This document shows, piece after piece, positions 57,074-64,000 of a DNA stretch of 64,000 bases. Each line of letters opens with the position of its first letter. The first letter of the stretch is position 1. The notes under the pieces were generated by a model that saw nothing but the letters and a program-made list of their open reading frames with translations, made no database searches and was not told where the DNA came from. Source of the DNA: JAFARE01 sp035566535 (GTDB taxonomy: Bacteria; Chloroflexota; Dormibacteria; Aeolococcales; Aeolococcaceae). A program made the translations under genes and the position numbers. Where the stretch lies: NCBI GenBank assembly GCA_035566535.1, contig DATMRA010000130.1, forward strand, positions 1 through 64,000, in the 5' to 3' direction.

Positions 57074-57748
57074 TCAGAGTGGGGCAGGCTGCGGCGCTGC
57101 GGACGTGACCTTCGCCGCCGGCGTGGCCCGGCGCCGAGCGCGGGTGCCGGAGCCTTTCGCCGTTCGCTTTGCGGTTGTCGCGCGCGGCCGCGCCGTGCGC
57201 TTCGCGGTCGTGCGCTTCGCGGTCGTGCGCTTCGCGGTCGTGCGTTTCGCGGTTGTGCGCTTCGCGGTCGTGCGTTTCGCGGTTGTACGCTTCACAGCCG
57301 TCGCGCGCTTGGTCGCGGGTTTGCGGCCGGCGGTCTTGCGTGCCGCAGCTGGAGCGGCTCGCTTCCGAGCCACTGTCGTGCGCTTGGCTCCTGCTGGCGC
57401 CGCCCGCTTGCGTGGGGCGGCGCGCTTGCGCGCGGTTGTGCGCCGCGTCGTGCGCGACGCAGACGTTGCGGTCACGCGCGCCACCGCTCGTCCGGCGATT
57501 CGACTGGTCGCCGCAGACAATTGCGTCTCCGCTGCCTGCAGTCTGATCGCGAGCTTCTCGGCGTTCTTCGTCGCGGTGGCCGCCTTTTGGCTGGCTTTCC
57601 GATGCGCGCTTCGCGTCTGGTTCACGAGCTTGCGCAGTGCTTTGAGCTCACTTGCCTGCTTTTTCTGCACCTTCTTGGGCAGCGCTCGTTTGGCCGCAGC
57701 GGCGGAGACGGCCACCGTCCGCCGTGCCGGTCTGGTTTTCGCCCGCAT
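57074..57748 (-). CDS. Histone H1-like basic protein (second copy)
   Basis: 224 residues. Basic N-terminus, a predicted coiled-coil or helical segment (KVQKKQASELKALRKLVNQT and SQKAATATKNAEKLAIRLQA; about 25-80), then a tail of Ala/Lys/Arg/Thr with a run of seven near-identical TAKRT units at about 160-195. Unlike the copy at 2.5 kb it has a long helical head, so the two may differ in oligomerisation. Predicted nucleoid-associated protein by composition. GGGGG stands about 9 nt before the ATG as a ribosome-binding site. Confidence 0.75.
   Translation of the reverse strand: MRAKTRPARRTVAVSAAAAKRALPKKVQKKQASELKALRKLVNQTRSAHRKASQKAATATKNAEKLAIRLQAAETQLSAATSRIAGRAVARVTATSASRTTRRTTARKRAAPRKRAAPAGAKRTTVARKRAAPAAARKTAGRKPATKRATAVKRTTAKRTTAKRTTAKRTTAKRTTAKRTTAKRTARPRATTAKRTAKGSGTRARRRATPAAKVTSAAPQPAPL
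57190..57293 (-). repeat. Near-perfect 15-nt tandem coding repeat (AKRTT)
   Basis: About seven copies of a 15-nt unit within the second H1-like gene, differing only at a few third positions, so more recent than the array at 2.7-3.1 kb. Copy number is likely to vary among strains. Confidence 0.85.
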
Positions 57749-57793
57749 CGCTGAACCCCCATATATGAATTACGTGCTGCTGTCTACCACACG

Positions 57794-59329
57794 TCAGAGC
57801 CCGACTGCAATGCCGGCGGCACCGAGTCTGTCGCCGCTCCCGCCCTCGAGCACCAGCTCTCTCCCGAACACACCACGAAATCGCGCAGCGAGTTCGCCAG
57901 GCATCCAGTCATGTGGCATCGGCACCGTCAGGACGACGTCTTTGCGGTCGTCCTGCCGGGCCACCGAGACGGCGGCGCCTCGGGGCATGCGCCGCTCGAC
58001 TTCGTCCGCCAGGGCCAGCAATACCGCCGCTCGGTTGAGACCGCGACTGTCGGCCGCGTCCCACAGCATCGAGTACGGGTCGAAGCTCGCCCGTCCTTTG
58101 CCGGCGCGCACGATGAGTGACGCCATCATCCCGATGCTGCGGTGCGAGAACCCGTGCAGGTCAGCGGAGACAACAATCTCCGCGGCGTGGTCCCAGCGAC
58201 GGTAATAGTCCACGCTGCGGCCCACGTCCAGGATGGTCGCCGCTTGTTCGAGCGCGTCGCGCAGCTCCTCGGAGGCTCCAGGCAGCATGACGTCCCAGAG
58301 GGCGCCGGCGACTCGCGCGCGCCGGCGCGCGCGATCACCATCCCACGTGGTGAAACGCGAGGCGATGGCAGCGATGGACGCGCGCCGGACAGCGGCAGGC
58401 GAGGGCATGTATCGCGCGAATTCCTCGTAGACCACGCCTTCACGCAGCCCCTGCCCCGAGACAGTGACGTCACCTGCGCCGAGGCTGTCAATGACCGTCT
58501 GCACCACGAGGACGCCGCCCACAATCGAGTCGGCACGGTCAGCGGAAAGGCCCGGCAGAGCAGCTCGCCGAACCAGCCGTCGCGCAACGAGTCGGGAGCC
58601 GATGTCGCGCAGCGCTTTCCGTCCCAGCGTATAGCCGTGCAGCCGTGGAATCGGGTAGGTGATGGTGGCTCGATGCATCTTCGCCAGGTTGCGAATGGTG
58701 CCTCCGGTGCCAACCATGCGCTCGTCGTCGCGCATCGGTATGACGTCGGCGCTGCGCAGCGTCTTGAGGACATGGTCCTGCAATGCCGCTATCTCGTTTT
58801 GCTTGGGTGGGTCGCTGCCAAGAAAGACATCGGTCATCCGCAATGCACCGAGCGGCAGCGTCCAGCTTTCCTGGGCCCTCCGATTGCGAAAGTGCGCAAT
58901 CTCCAGGCTTCCGCCGCCGACGTCGACGAGCATGCCGTGGTCGATCGGGAGCCCGTTGACCGCTCCGCTGAAGGCGAGGCGAGCTTCTTCGTCCCCGTCG
59001 ATGACGCGGATGTTCAACCCGGTCTCGCGCCGCAGCCGTCCCACGAACTGGTCGCTGTTGACAGCCTCTCTCACCGCAGCGGTCGCCAGGGCAATGGTGC
59101 GCCTCGCTCCCGACCCGGCCGCGACCGCCATGAAGTCGAACAGCGCGGCCAGCGTGCGCTCCTCCGCGGCGGGGCTGAGGCTGCCCGACTTGTCGATGTC
59201 GCTCATCAACCGCAGTGACGTCCGCGCCTCGGAAAGGATTTCCAAGTGGCCGTTGGCGGTCACGCGCACCACGATGATGCGGCCCGAGTTGGAGCCGATG
59301 TCGATGACTGCCAGCGGCTGAGTGGGCAA
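57794..59329 (-). CDS. ppx: Exopolyphosphatase Ppx/GppA family
   Basis: Removes terminal phosphate from polyphosphate (and possibly pppGpp). 511 residues from TTG 59329. ASKHA fold: AVIDIGSNSGRIIVVRV near the start, DGDEEARLAFSGAV, and the phosphate loop VDVGGGSLEIAHF at about 145; MVGTGGTIRNLAKMH follows. A C-terminal HD-like domain holds LHGFSHRSIGMMASLIVRAG. The TTG has AGGAG 5 nt upstream and a TATACT box about 33 nt further up, so it is preferred over a longer frame reaching 59425. Divergent from ppk. Confidence 0.9.
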   Translation of the reverse strand: MPTQPLAVIDIGSNSGRIIVVRVTANGHLEILSEARTSLRLMSDIDKSGSLSPAAEERTLAALFDFMAVAAGSGARRTIALATAAVREAVNSDQFVGRLRRETGLNIRVIDGDEEARLAFSGAVNGLPIDHGMLVDVGGGSLEIAHFRNRRAQESWTLPLGALRMTDVFLGSDPPKQNEIAALQDHVLKTLRSADVIPMRDDERMVGTGGTIRNLAKMHRATITYPIPRLHGYTLGRKALRDIGSRLVARRLVRRAALPGLSADRADSIVGGVLVVQTVIDSLGAGDVTVSGQGLREGVVYEEFARYMPSPAAVRRASIAAIASRFTTWDGDRARRRARVAGALWDVMLPGASEELRDALEQAATILDVGRSVDYYRRWDHAAEIVVSADLHGFSHRSIGMMASLIVRAGKGRASFDPYSMLWDAADSRGLNRAAVLLALADEVERRMPRGAAVSVARQDDRKDVVLTVPMPHDWMPGELAARFRGVFGRELVLEGGSGDRLGAAGIAVGL

Positions 59330-59361
59330 GCCAGCTCCTGATGGCGGCGCTTCTGTCGACC

Positions 59362-59367
59362 AGTATA
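59362..59367 (-). promoter_or_regulatory. -10 box TATACT of ppx
   Basis: TATACT on the minus strand, giving a leader of roughly 25 nt with AGGAG before the TTG start. The shared ppx-ppk gap (59330-59581) otherwise holds no feature I can assign. Confidence 0.45.
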
Positions 59368-59581
59368 CGAGGGGCCCCGGAGCGGGCAGCGCATGCCGCG
59401 TCGCACCTCTTGACCACCTCGACACGCCTTGTTAACCATTTGGAAAACTCCTCACGGTGTCGATACGGAAGCGCGAGGCAAGCGCATATTGCCGCCTTGA
59501 GCGGGTTATCCTGCCGGGGTGGTGCAGCACGATGACTGTCGTTTTCTCTATCGCCAGAACAATTCGGCTCGCTGACCGTCC

Positions 59582-61750
59582 GTGATCCAGCAGCCACGAA
59601 ACCGAGCCGCAGAGCGTAGCCGGACGCCGACCAACGGACGGACGAACGACGCCCCGCAACTGGCGCTCGAGGCCGTGATGCCACTCGAGCAATCCGCGAT
59701 CGTGGCCGACGAGTTCGGCCAGCTGATCAACCGCGAGCTCAGCTGGCTCGACTTCAACCGGCGCGTCCTGGCGCTCGCCGAGGACGCGAGCACGCCGCTC
59801 TTGGAGCGGGCCAAGTTTCTGGCCATCTTCAGCCGCAATCTCGACGAGTTCTTCCAAGTTCGAGTTGGCGGCCTGAAGCAACAGGTTGTGCTTGGCGTCA
59901 CCCAGCGTTCGCCGGATGGTATGACCCCGCGCGAGCAGCTCCGCGCCATCCGCGCCGGGGTGAGCGAAATGGTGGCGCGCCATTCACGCTGCTTCAACGA
60001 CGACGTTGCGGTCCGCTTTGAGCGCGCCGGTATCCAGCTGGTGGGATGGAATTCGCTCGAGGAGCCCGACCGCTCGCATCTCTCCGAGGTGTTCGCGAGC
60101 ACGATCTTCCCGGTCCTGACCCCACTCGCGGTGGATCCCGCGCATCCGTTTCCGTACATCTCGAATCTGTCGCTCAACCTGGCTGTCGTGGTGCGCGATG
60201 TGGATGCGCAGATGTCGCACGTGGCGCGCATCAAGGTGCCGCCGCTGCTGCATCGCTTCGTGCCGCTGCCCGACGGCGAGCGCTTCATCGCCATCGAGCA
60301 GGTGATCGCGGCACACCTGACCGAGCTCTTCCCGCAGATGCGCATCGTGTCGCATCACTCCTTCCGGCTCACACGCAACGCCGACTACGAGCTCGAGGCG
60401 GAGGAGGGCGAGGATCTGCTCGAAGCAGTGCAGACGATTCTCGAGCAGCGCCGCCGTTCACCCCTTGCGGTGCGTCTCGAGATCGAAGCTGGGATGACGG
60501 ATGAGGTGCGCGAGCTACTGGTGCGTGAGCTGGATCTCGAAGCCGACGATGTGTACCCGATCACCGCTCCGCTCGACCTCGTGGGGCTCTGGGAGCTGCA
60601 TGAGCTCGACAGGGCCGACCTCAAGTACGGGTCGTGGACGCCGGTGACCCCTCCCGCATTCACGTCGACCCGCGGCGAGGGCCCGCCGGACATCTTCCGG
60701 GTGCTGCGCTCGCAGGGCGTGCTCGTCCAGCACCCATACGAGTCGTTCGAGGCGTCGGTCGAGGCCTTCGTCGAACAGGCTGCCGCGGATTCACGGGTGC
60801 TCGCGATAAAGCAGACGCTGTATCGCACCAGCGGCATCGCATCACCGATCATTCACGCCCTCATCCGCGCGGCACAGAGTGGCAAGCAGGTGGTCGCCCT
60901 CATCGAGCTCACCGCACGATTCGATGAACAAGCGAACATCGAGTGGGCGCAAATGCTCGAGGACGCGGGCGTGCACGTCGTGTACGGAATCGTCGGTCTG
61001 AAAACCCACGCCAAGCTGACGCTGGTTGTGCGCCAGGAGGACGCCGGCATTCGCCGGTACTGTCACCTGGGGACGGGTAACTACAACCCGGATACCGCCC
61101 GCATCTACGAGGACATCGGCCTGCTCACCGACGACCAGGACTTCGGCGCGGACCTCTCCGACCTGTTCAATCTGCTCACCGGGTACAGCCGGCAACGCGA
61201 CTACCGCCAGCTCCTTGTCGCGCCGCTGACCATGCGTGGTTCATTGCATGAGCTCATCGACCGCGAGGCCCACCCTCAGGGGCTCATCTCCATCAAGGTG
61301 AACAGCCTCGTCGACAGCGACGTCATACGCGCGCTCTATCGCGCATCGCAGGCGGGAGCTGACGTCGACCTGCTGGTCCGCGGCATTTGTTGCCTGCGTC
61401 CGGGAGTGCCCGGCTTGTCGGAACGCATCCGGGTGCGCTCCATCGTGGGGCGATACCTTGAGCACTCGCGCATCTATCGCTTCGGCGATTCCCCGGATGC
61501 CACGTACTACGCAGGCTCGGCCGACCTGATGCCGCGCAACCTCGATCGCCGGTTGGAGGTTCTCTTTCCTGTGCTCTCAGCTCCGCTGCGGAGTCGTGTC
61601 GACGAGATTCTCGACACGACGTGGTCCGATGATGTGCTCGCCTGGGAGCTGAAGGGCGACCACTGGAGCAAGGTGCCCACCGTTCACGGCGTCAACGCGC
61701 ACGAACGCCTGCAGCAGCTGGCTCTCGACCGCGCGCACTCCGTCGGGTGA
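59582..61750 (+). CDS. ppk: Polyphosphate kinase 1
   Basis: Reversible synthesis of polyphosphate from ATP. 722 residues, full length. N-terminal domain INRELSWLDFNRRVLALAED (about 48-67), FLAIFSRNLDEFFQVRVGGL; phospholipase-D-like catalytic part with IKQTLYRTSGIASPIIHALI, the autophosphorylated His in VGLKTHAKLTLVVR, and the second His region YCHLGTGNYNPDTARIYEDI. GTG start at 59582. It is translationally coupled to the CYTH-CHAD gene downstream and divergent from ppx, so synthesis and breakdown of polyphosphate are encoded together. Confidence 0.96.
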   Translation: MIQQPRNRAAERSRTPTNGRTNDAPQLALEAVMPLEQSAIVADEFGQLINRELSWLDFNRRVLALAEDASTPLLERAKFLAIFSRNLDEFFQVRVGGLKQQVVLGVTQRSPDGMTPREQLRAIRAGVSEMVARHSRCFNDDVAVRFERAGIQLVGWNSLEEPDRSHLSEVFASTIFPVLTPLAVDPAHPFPYISNLSLNLAVVVRDVDAQMSHVARIKVPPLLHRFVPLPDGERFIAIEQVIAAHLTELFPQMRIVSHHSFRLTRNADYELEAEEGEDLLEAVQTILEQRRRSPLAVRLEIEAGMTDEVRELLVRELDLEADDVYPITAPLDLVGLWELHELDRADLKYGSWTPVTPPAFTSTRGEGPPDIFRVLRSQGVLVQHPYESFEASVEAFVEQAAADSRVLAIKQTLYRTSGIASPIIHALIRAAQSGKQVVALIELTARFDEQANIEWAQMLEDAGVHVVYGIVGLKTHAKLTLVVRQEDAGIRRYCHLGTGNYNPDTARIYEDIGLLTDDQDFGADLSDLFNLLTGYSRQRDYRQLLVAPLTMRGSLHELIDREAHPQGLISIKVNSLVDSDVIRALYRASQAGADVDLLVRGICCLRPGVPGLSERIRVRSIVGRYLEHSRIYRFGDSPDATYYAGSADLMPRNLDRRLEVLFPVLSAPLRSRVDEILDTTWSDDVLAWELKGDHWSKVPTVHGVNAHERLQQLALDRAHSVG

Positions 61751-63240
61751 GCCGGGCTCGCCTGCGGCGGTGGACCCTCGCCGCGGGTCCCCGTTACCGG
61801 GCGCCCGATTTGGCGTCAATCGAGGGCGTGGCAGCGGCCGGCACCGAGACGCGTTCCGCCACCGTCACGTACTACGACACGGAAGACCTCCGGCTCGCGC
61901 GATGGGGCTGCCGCCTGTGCCACGGCGGTGATGGCTGGACGCTGATGCTCGGTCGCGACGGGGCCAGTGGGCCGCAGCTTGTTGATCGCGAAATGCACTT
62001 TGCGGGCACGGCCGCCGGTCCCCCGGACGCTGCGGTCGACCTGGTGACGGGCCTCACGCGGGGTGCGCCACTTCATCGCGTGCTGCGCACGCGCAGCGAG
62101 ACCGTGCACACATCGCTGGCAACGCTCGACGGGGACGCCCTCGCCGACATCGTCGATGAGCGCGTCACGGTCTTGGAAGGGCGCCGCATCACCTCACGAT
62201 TTCGCGATATCCACCTCACCGCGCTGCGCGGCGGCAACCACGGACATGAGCACCTGATCGACGCCGCACTCGCGCTCGTCCGTGATGCGGGGGCGGCGGT
62301 CGAGGATCCGGCGCAGAGCTCCGCGCGAGCGCTCGGCCCTGCGGCGCTGCATGAGGCCGACGTGGTGGCACCGGCGATGACGCGAAGGTCGTCCGCCGCC
62401 GACGCGATCCGCAGCGCAATCGCCGGCTCTGTGGCGCGGTTGATCCTGTACGACGCAGCCGTGCGAATCGGCCAGGACCCCGAAGGCGTTCACCAGGCGC
62501 GCGTGGCGACCCGCCGCCTCCGCTCGGACCTGAGGACGTTCCGAACGCTCCTCGACGAGGCCTGGACGCAGCGGCTGCGCGACGACCTGCACGGCCTGGC
62601 CGATCAACTCGGCAAGGTGCGCGACGCGGATGTCCTCCTTGGGAGGCTCTCTGAAGCGGTCGCCAGCCTCCCTGAGCGCGACCGCCCGGGTGCGGCTCCG
62701 GCACTGGCAGCCCTGTCGCGATCTCGGGACGAGGCGCGCGCCGAACTCCTCCACGTCCTCAGGTCGCCGGGGTACACCGCGCTGCTCGACGAGCTCGTCG
62801 CGGCCGCGGCTGATCCGCACACGACTCCGGAGGCCGCCGGCAACGCGGCCGATCTCCTGCCGCCCCTGGCGGCCACCCCCTGGCGCCGGCTGCGCAAACG
62901 GGTGAGCTCACTCGGCGACACCCCCCCTGACGCGGACCTTCACCAGGTACGAATCCTCGCCAAGCGGGCCAGGTATGCAGCCGAAGCCGTGGCCCCGGTC
63001 GCGAGGCGGTCGGTCGCGGCGTTCGCCCGAGCCGTCGCAGCCGTTCAGGACCAGCTGGGCGAGCATCACGACGCGGTCGTCGCTGAGGCCTGGCTGCACG
63101 GGCCGGGCGCGGCGGGGGCTGACGCATTCGCTCTCGGCGAGCTCGTTGGCCTGGAACGGGCGCGAGCCAGCCGCGCCCGGGCCGGCTGGCCGCGGTTTTG
63201 GAAGGCAGCCAAGTCGGCACACCCCAGCAAGTGGGCGTGA
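61747..63240 (+). CDS. CYTH-CHAD domain protein
   Basis: 497 residues; GTG overlapping the ppk stop. N-terminal CYTH-like domain about 1-200 (TVTYYDTEDLRLARWGCRL and SRFRDIHLTALRG), where the usual N-terminal ExExK is not evident. C-terminal CHAD domain about 210-490 with the His/Arg motifs GVHQARVATRRLRSDLRTF and HQVRILAKRARYAAEAV. CHAD domains bind inorganic polyphosphate, which matches the position between ppk and sixA. Triphosphatase activity is doubtful without the ExExK motif. Confidence 0.87.
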   Translation: MSRARLRRWTLAAGPRYRAPDLASIEGVAAAGTETRSATVTYYDTEDLRLARWGCRLCHGGDGWTLMLGRDGASGPQLVDREMHFAGTAAGPPDAAVDLVTGLTRGAPLHRVLRTRSETVHTSLATLDGDALADIVDERVTVLEGRRITSRFRDIHLTALRGGNHGHEHLIDAALALVRDAGAAVEDPAQSSARALGPAALHEADVVAPAMTRRSSAADAIRSAIAGSVARLILYDAAVRIGQDPEGVHQARVATRRLRSDLRTFRTLLDEAWTQRLRDDLHGLADQLGKVRDADVLLGRLSEAVASLPERDRPGAAPALAALSRSRDEARAELLHVLRSPGYTALLDELVAAAADPHTTPEAAGNAADLLPPLAATPWRRLRKRVSSLGDTPPDADLHQVRILAKRARYAAEAVAPVARRSVAAFARAVAAVQDQLGEHHDAVVAEAWLHGPGAAGADAFALGELVGLERARASRARAGWPRFWKAAKSAHPSKWA

Positions 63241-63704
63241 GCAGTGTCTACCTCGTGCGCCACGCAGACGCCGGCAGCCGGCAGACCTGGCGCGGGCCTG
63301 ACGATCGACGCCCGCTGAGCGACGACGGCTGGCGCCAGGCCCGGGCGCTCGTCGATCTCCTGGCCCCGGATCGTTTCGACCGGGTCGTCTCGAGCCCATC
63401 CCTGCGCTGTGTCCAGACCGTGGATCCTCTGGCCGAAGCCAGGCGGGTCGCAGTGGAGGAGGACTCGCGGCTCCTGGAGGGTCATGACCCTCGGGACACC
63501 GCGAGCTGGCTCCTGGCTGAGGCATTGCTGAGATCGTTGGTGGCATGCACCCACGGCGACCTCGTCCCGGCTGTGCTCACGGCCCTGGAGGCTGCCGGCG
63601 CCTCGGTTCCCGTCGAGCGGCGGTGGCCGAAAGCGTCCACGTGGGTTCTGGAATTCGAGGGCGGCCGCTGGGCGAGCGTGCGCTACCTGCCGCCCCCGGG
63701 CTGA
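63237..63704 (+). CDS. SixA-type phosphohistidine phosphatase
   Basis: Histidine-phosphatase superfamily, 155 residues, GTG start overlapping the CYTH-CHAD stop. The RHG-type motif is RHA in SSVYLVRHADAGSRQTW; DRRPLSDDGWRQARALVDLL and the second His in VACTHGDLVPAVL follow. SixA dephosphorylates phosphohistidine. CYTH-CHAD plus SixA next to ppk recurs in actinobacteria; here it completes a four-gene polyphosphate locus. Confidence 0.85.
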   Translation: MSSVYLVRHADAGSRQTWRGPDDRRPLSDDGWRQARALVDLLAPDRFDRVVSSPSLRCVQTVDPLAEARRVAVEEDSRLLEGHDPRDTASWLLAEALLRSLVACTHGDLVPAVLTALEAAGASVPVERRWPKASTWVLEFEGGRWASVRYLPPPG

Positions 63705-63729
63705 GACGAGCGCAGGCACCATCCACACT

Positions 63730-64000
63730 GTGCGGGTGAAGCGCTTGGGCGAGCTCCTCTCCGTCGCCGGGCTCGCCGGCGACGGTGACGCCGACGCCGA
63801 GGTGACCGGCGTGGAGTACGACTCCCGGCGCTGCTCACCCGGTTCGCTCTTCGTCGCCGTACGAGGGTTTCACGTGGACGGGAACGACTTCATTCCCGAG
63901 GCCGTGGCCCGAGGCGCAGTCGCGGTGGTTTCCGAGCACTCGGCTCCGGCTGCCGGCGTGGCCGCGTTCTTCTTCGTCGCAGACAGCAGAGCCGCGCTCT
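63730..64000 (+). CDS. murE: UDP-N-acetylmuramyl-tripeptide synthetase MurE, partial (N-terminus)
   Basis: The first 90 residues are in the window. MRVKRLGELLSVAGLAGDGD is followed by EVTGVEYDSRRCSPGSLFVA and the segment with GFHVDGNDFIPEAVARGAVA, the Mur ligase N-terminal uridine-nucleotide-binding domain of MurE. Adds the third amino acid of the peptidoglycan stem peptide. The central ATPase domain is beyond the window, so MurE versus MurF rests on the D-S-R and VDG-x-x-FI pattern. GTG start at 63730 or 63736. It shows a peptidoglycan-synthesising cell. Confidence 0.82.
   Translation, partial: MRVKRLGELLSVAGLAGDGDADAEVTGVEYDSRRCSPGSLFVAVRGFHVDGNDFIPEAVARGAVAVVSEHSAPAAGVAAFFFVADSRAAL

Noticed and set aside
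57190..57293. Regular short repeats resembling a CRISPR array
   Set aside because: The 15-nt units are contiguous without spacers and encode a pentapeptide repeat in frame.
57105..58205. Plus-strand open frame across the second H1-like gene
   Set aside because: Shadow of the AKRTT repeat on the opposite strand; the product is unlike any protein and runs into ppx antisense.

Overview
The window is a 64 kb piece of a high-GC bacterial chromosome with densely packed genes, many GTG starts and many 4-bp stop/start overlaps. Coding content is core and housekeeping-like: threonine/lysine branch, MetH, fumarase, L9-DnaB, IF-1, CCA-adding enzyme, MurE. It also carries several regulatory proteins and two histone H1-like proteins. 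No transposase, integrase, phage gene, CRISPR array, rRNA or tRNA was found. Gene content suggests an uncultivated Gram-positive-type (terrabacterial) lineage, possibly Chloroflexota/Ca. Dormibacterota or an actinobacterial relative. This placement is inference; a 16S or marker-gene search would be needed.

Layout. 1-2.1 kb: partial sugar epimerase and glutamate dehydrogenase. 2.5-7 kb: H1-like protein, threonine aldolase, membrane diguanylate cyclase and a secreted partner. 7-10 kb: a tandem-domain protein, a flippase-like membrane protein, a second epimerase. 10-16 kb: IF-1, MetH, a single-domain response regulator, thiolase. 16-21.4 kb: GT-C glycosyltransferase, class-I amidotransferase, TldD/TldE pair. 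21.5-26.9 kb: orphan solute-binding lipoprotein divergent from a NarL-type two-component pair. 26.9-33.2 kb: hom-thrC-thrB-lysC-ychF-lipM run. 33.2-38.5 kb: possible structured RNA, ArsA/Get3d-like ATPase, Nudix, cation exchanger, SDR. 38.5-44.5 kb: MFS, CsaA, LprG-P55-like pair, CCA enzyme. 44.7-51.5 kb: DUF1232-rplI-dnaB, second flippase-like protein, histidine kinase, fumarase, hydroxyacyl-CoA dehydrogenase. 51.7-57 kb: HAD phosphatase and 2-hydroxyacid dehydrogenase, then DEAD-box helicase, hydrolase, Trm112-like protein, rhodanese-ThiF protein. 57-64 kb: second H1-like protein and a polyphosphate cluster (Ppx, Ppk1, CYTH-CHAD, SixA) running into murE.

The most unusual signal is non-coding. 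Six gaps downstream of genes hold long nested palindromes of about 110-200 bp. Each has a conserved structured core of one of two families (A: about 649-789 and 21399-21510; B: about 14081-14220, 39953-40107, 44526-44667, 51559-51696). The core is enclosed by a 15-25 bp outer stem whose sequence differs completely from copy to copy while staying self-complementary. Within each family, core helices show compensatory base changes. They look like a previously unnamed family of 3'-end structured elements, either terminators or small non-coding mobile elements that sit in terminator loops.

A second genome-wide trait is leaderless transcription. At least a dozen genes have a TAnnnT -10 box only 6-11 nt before the start codon and no Shine-Dalgarno sequence, whereas operon-internal starts are translationally coupled.
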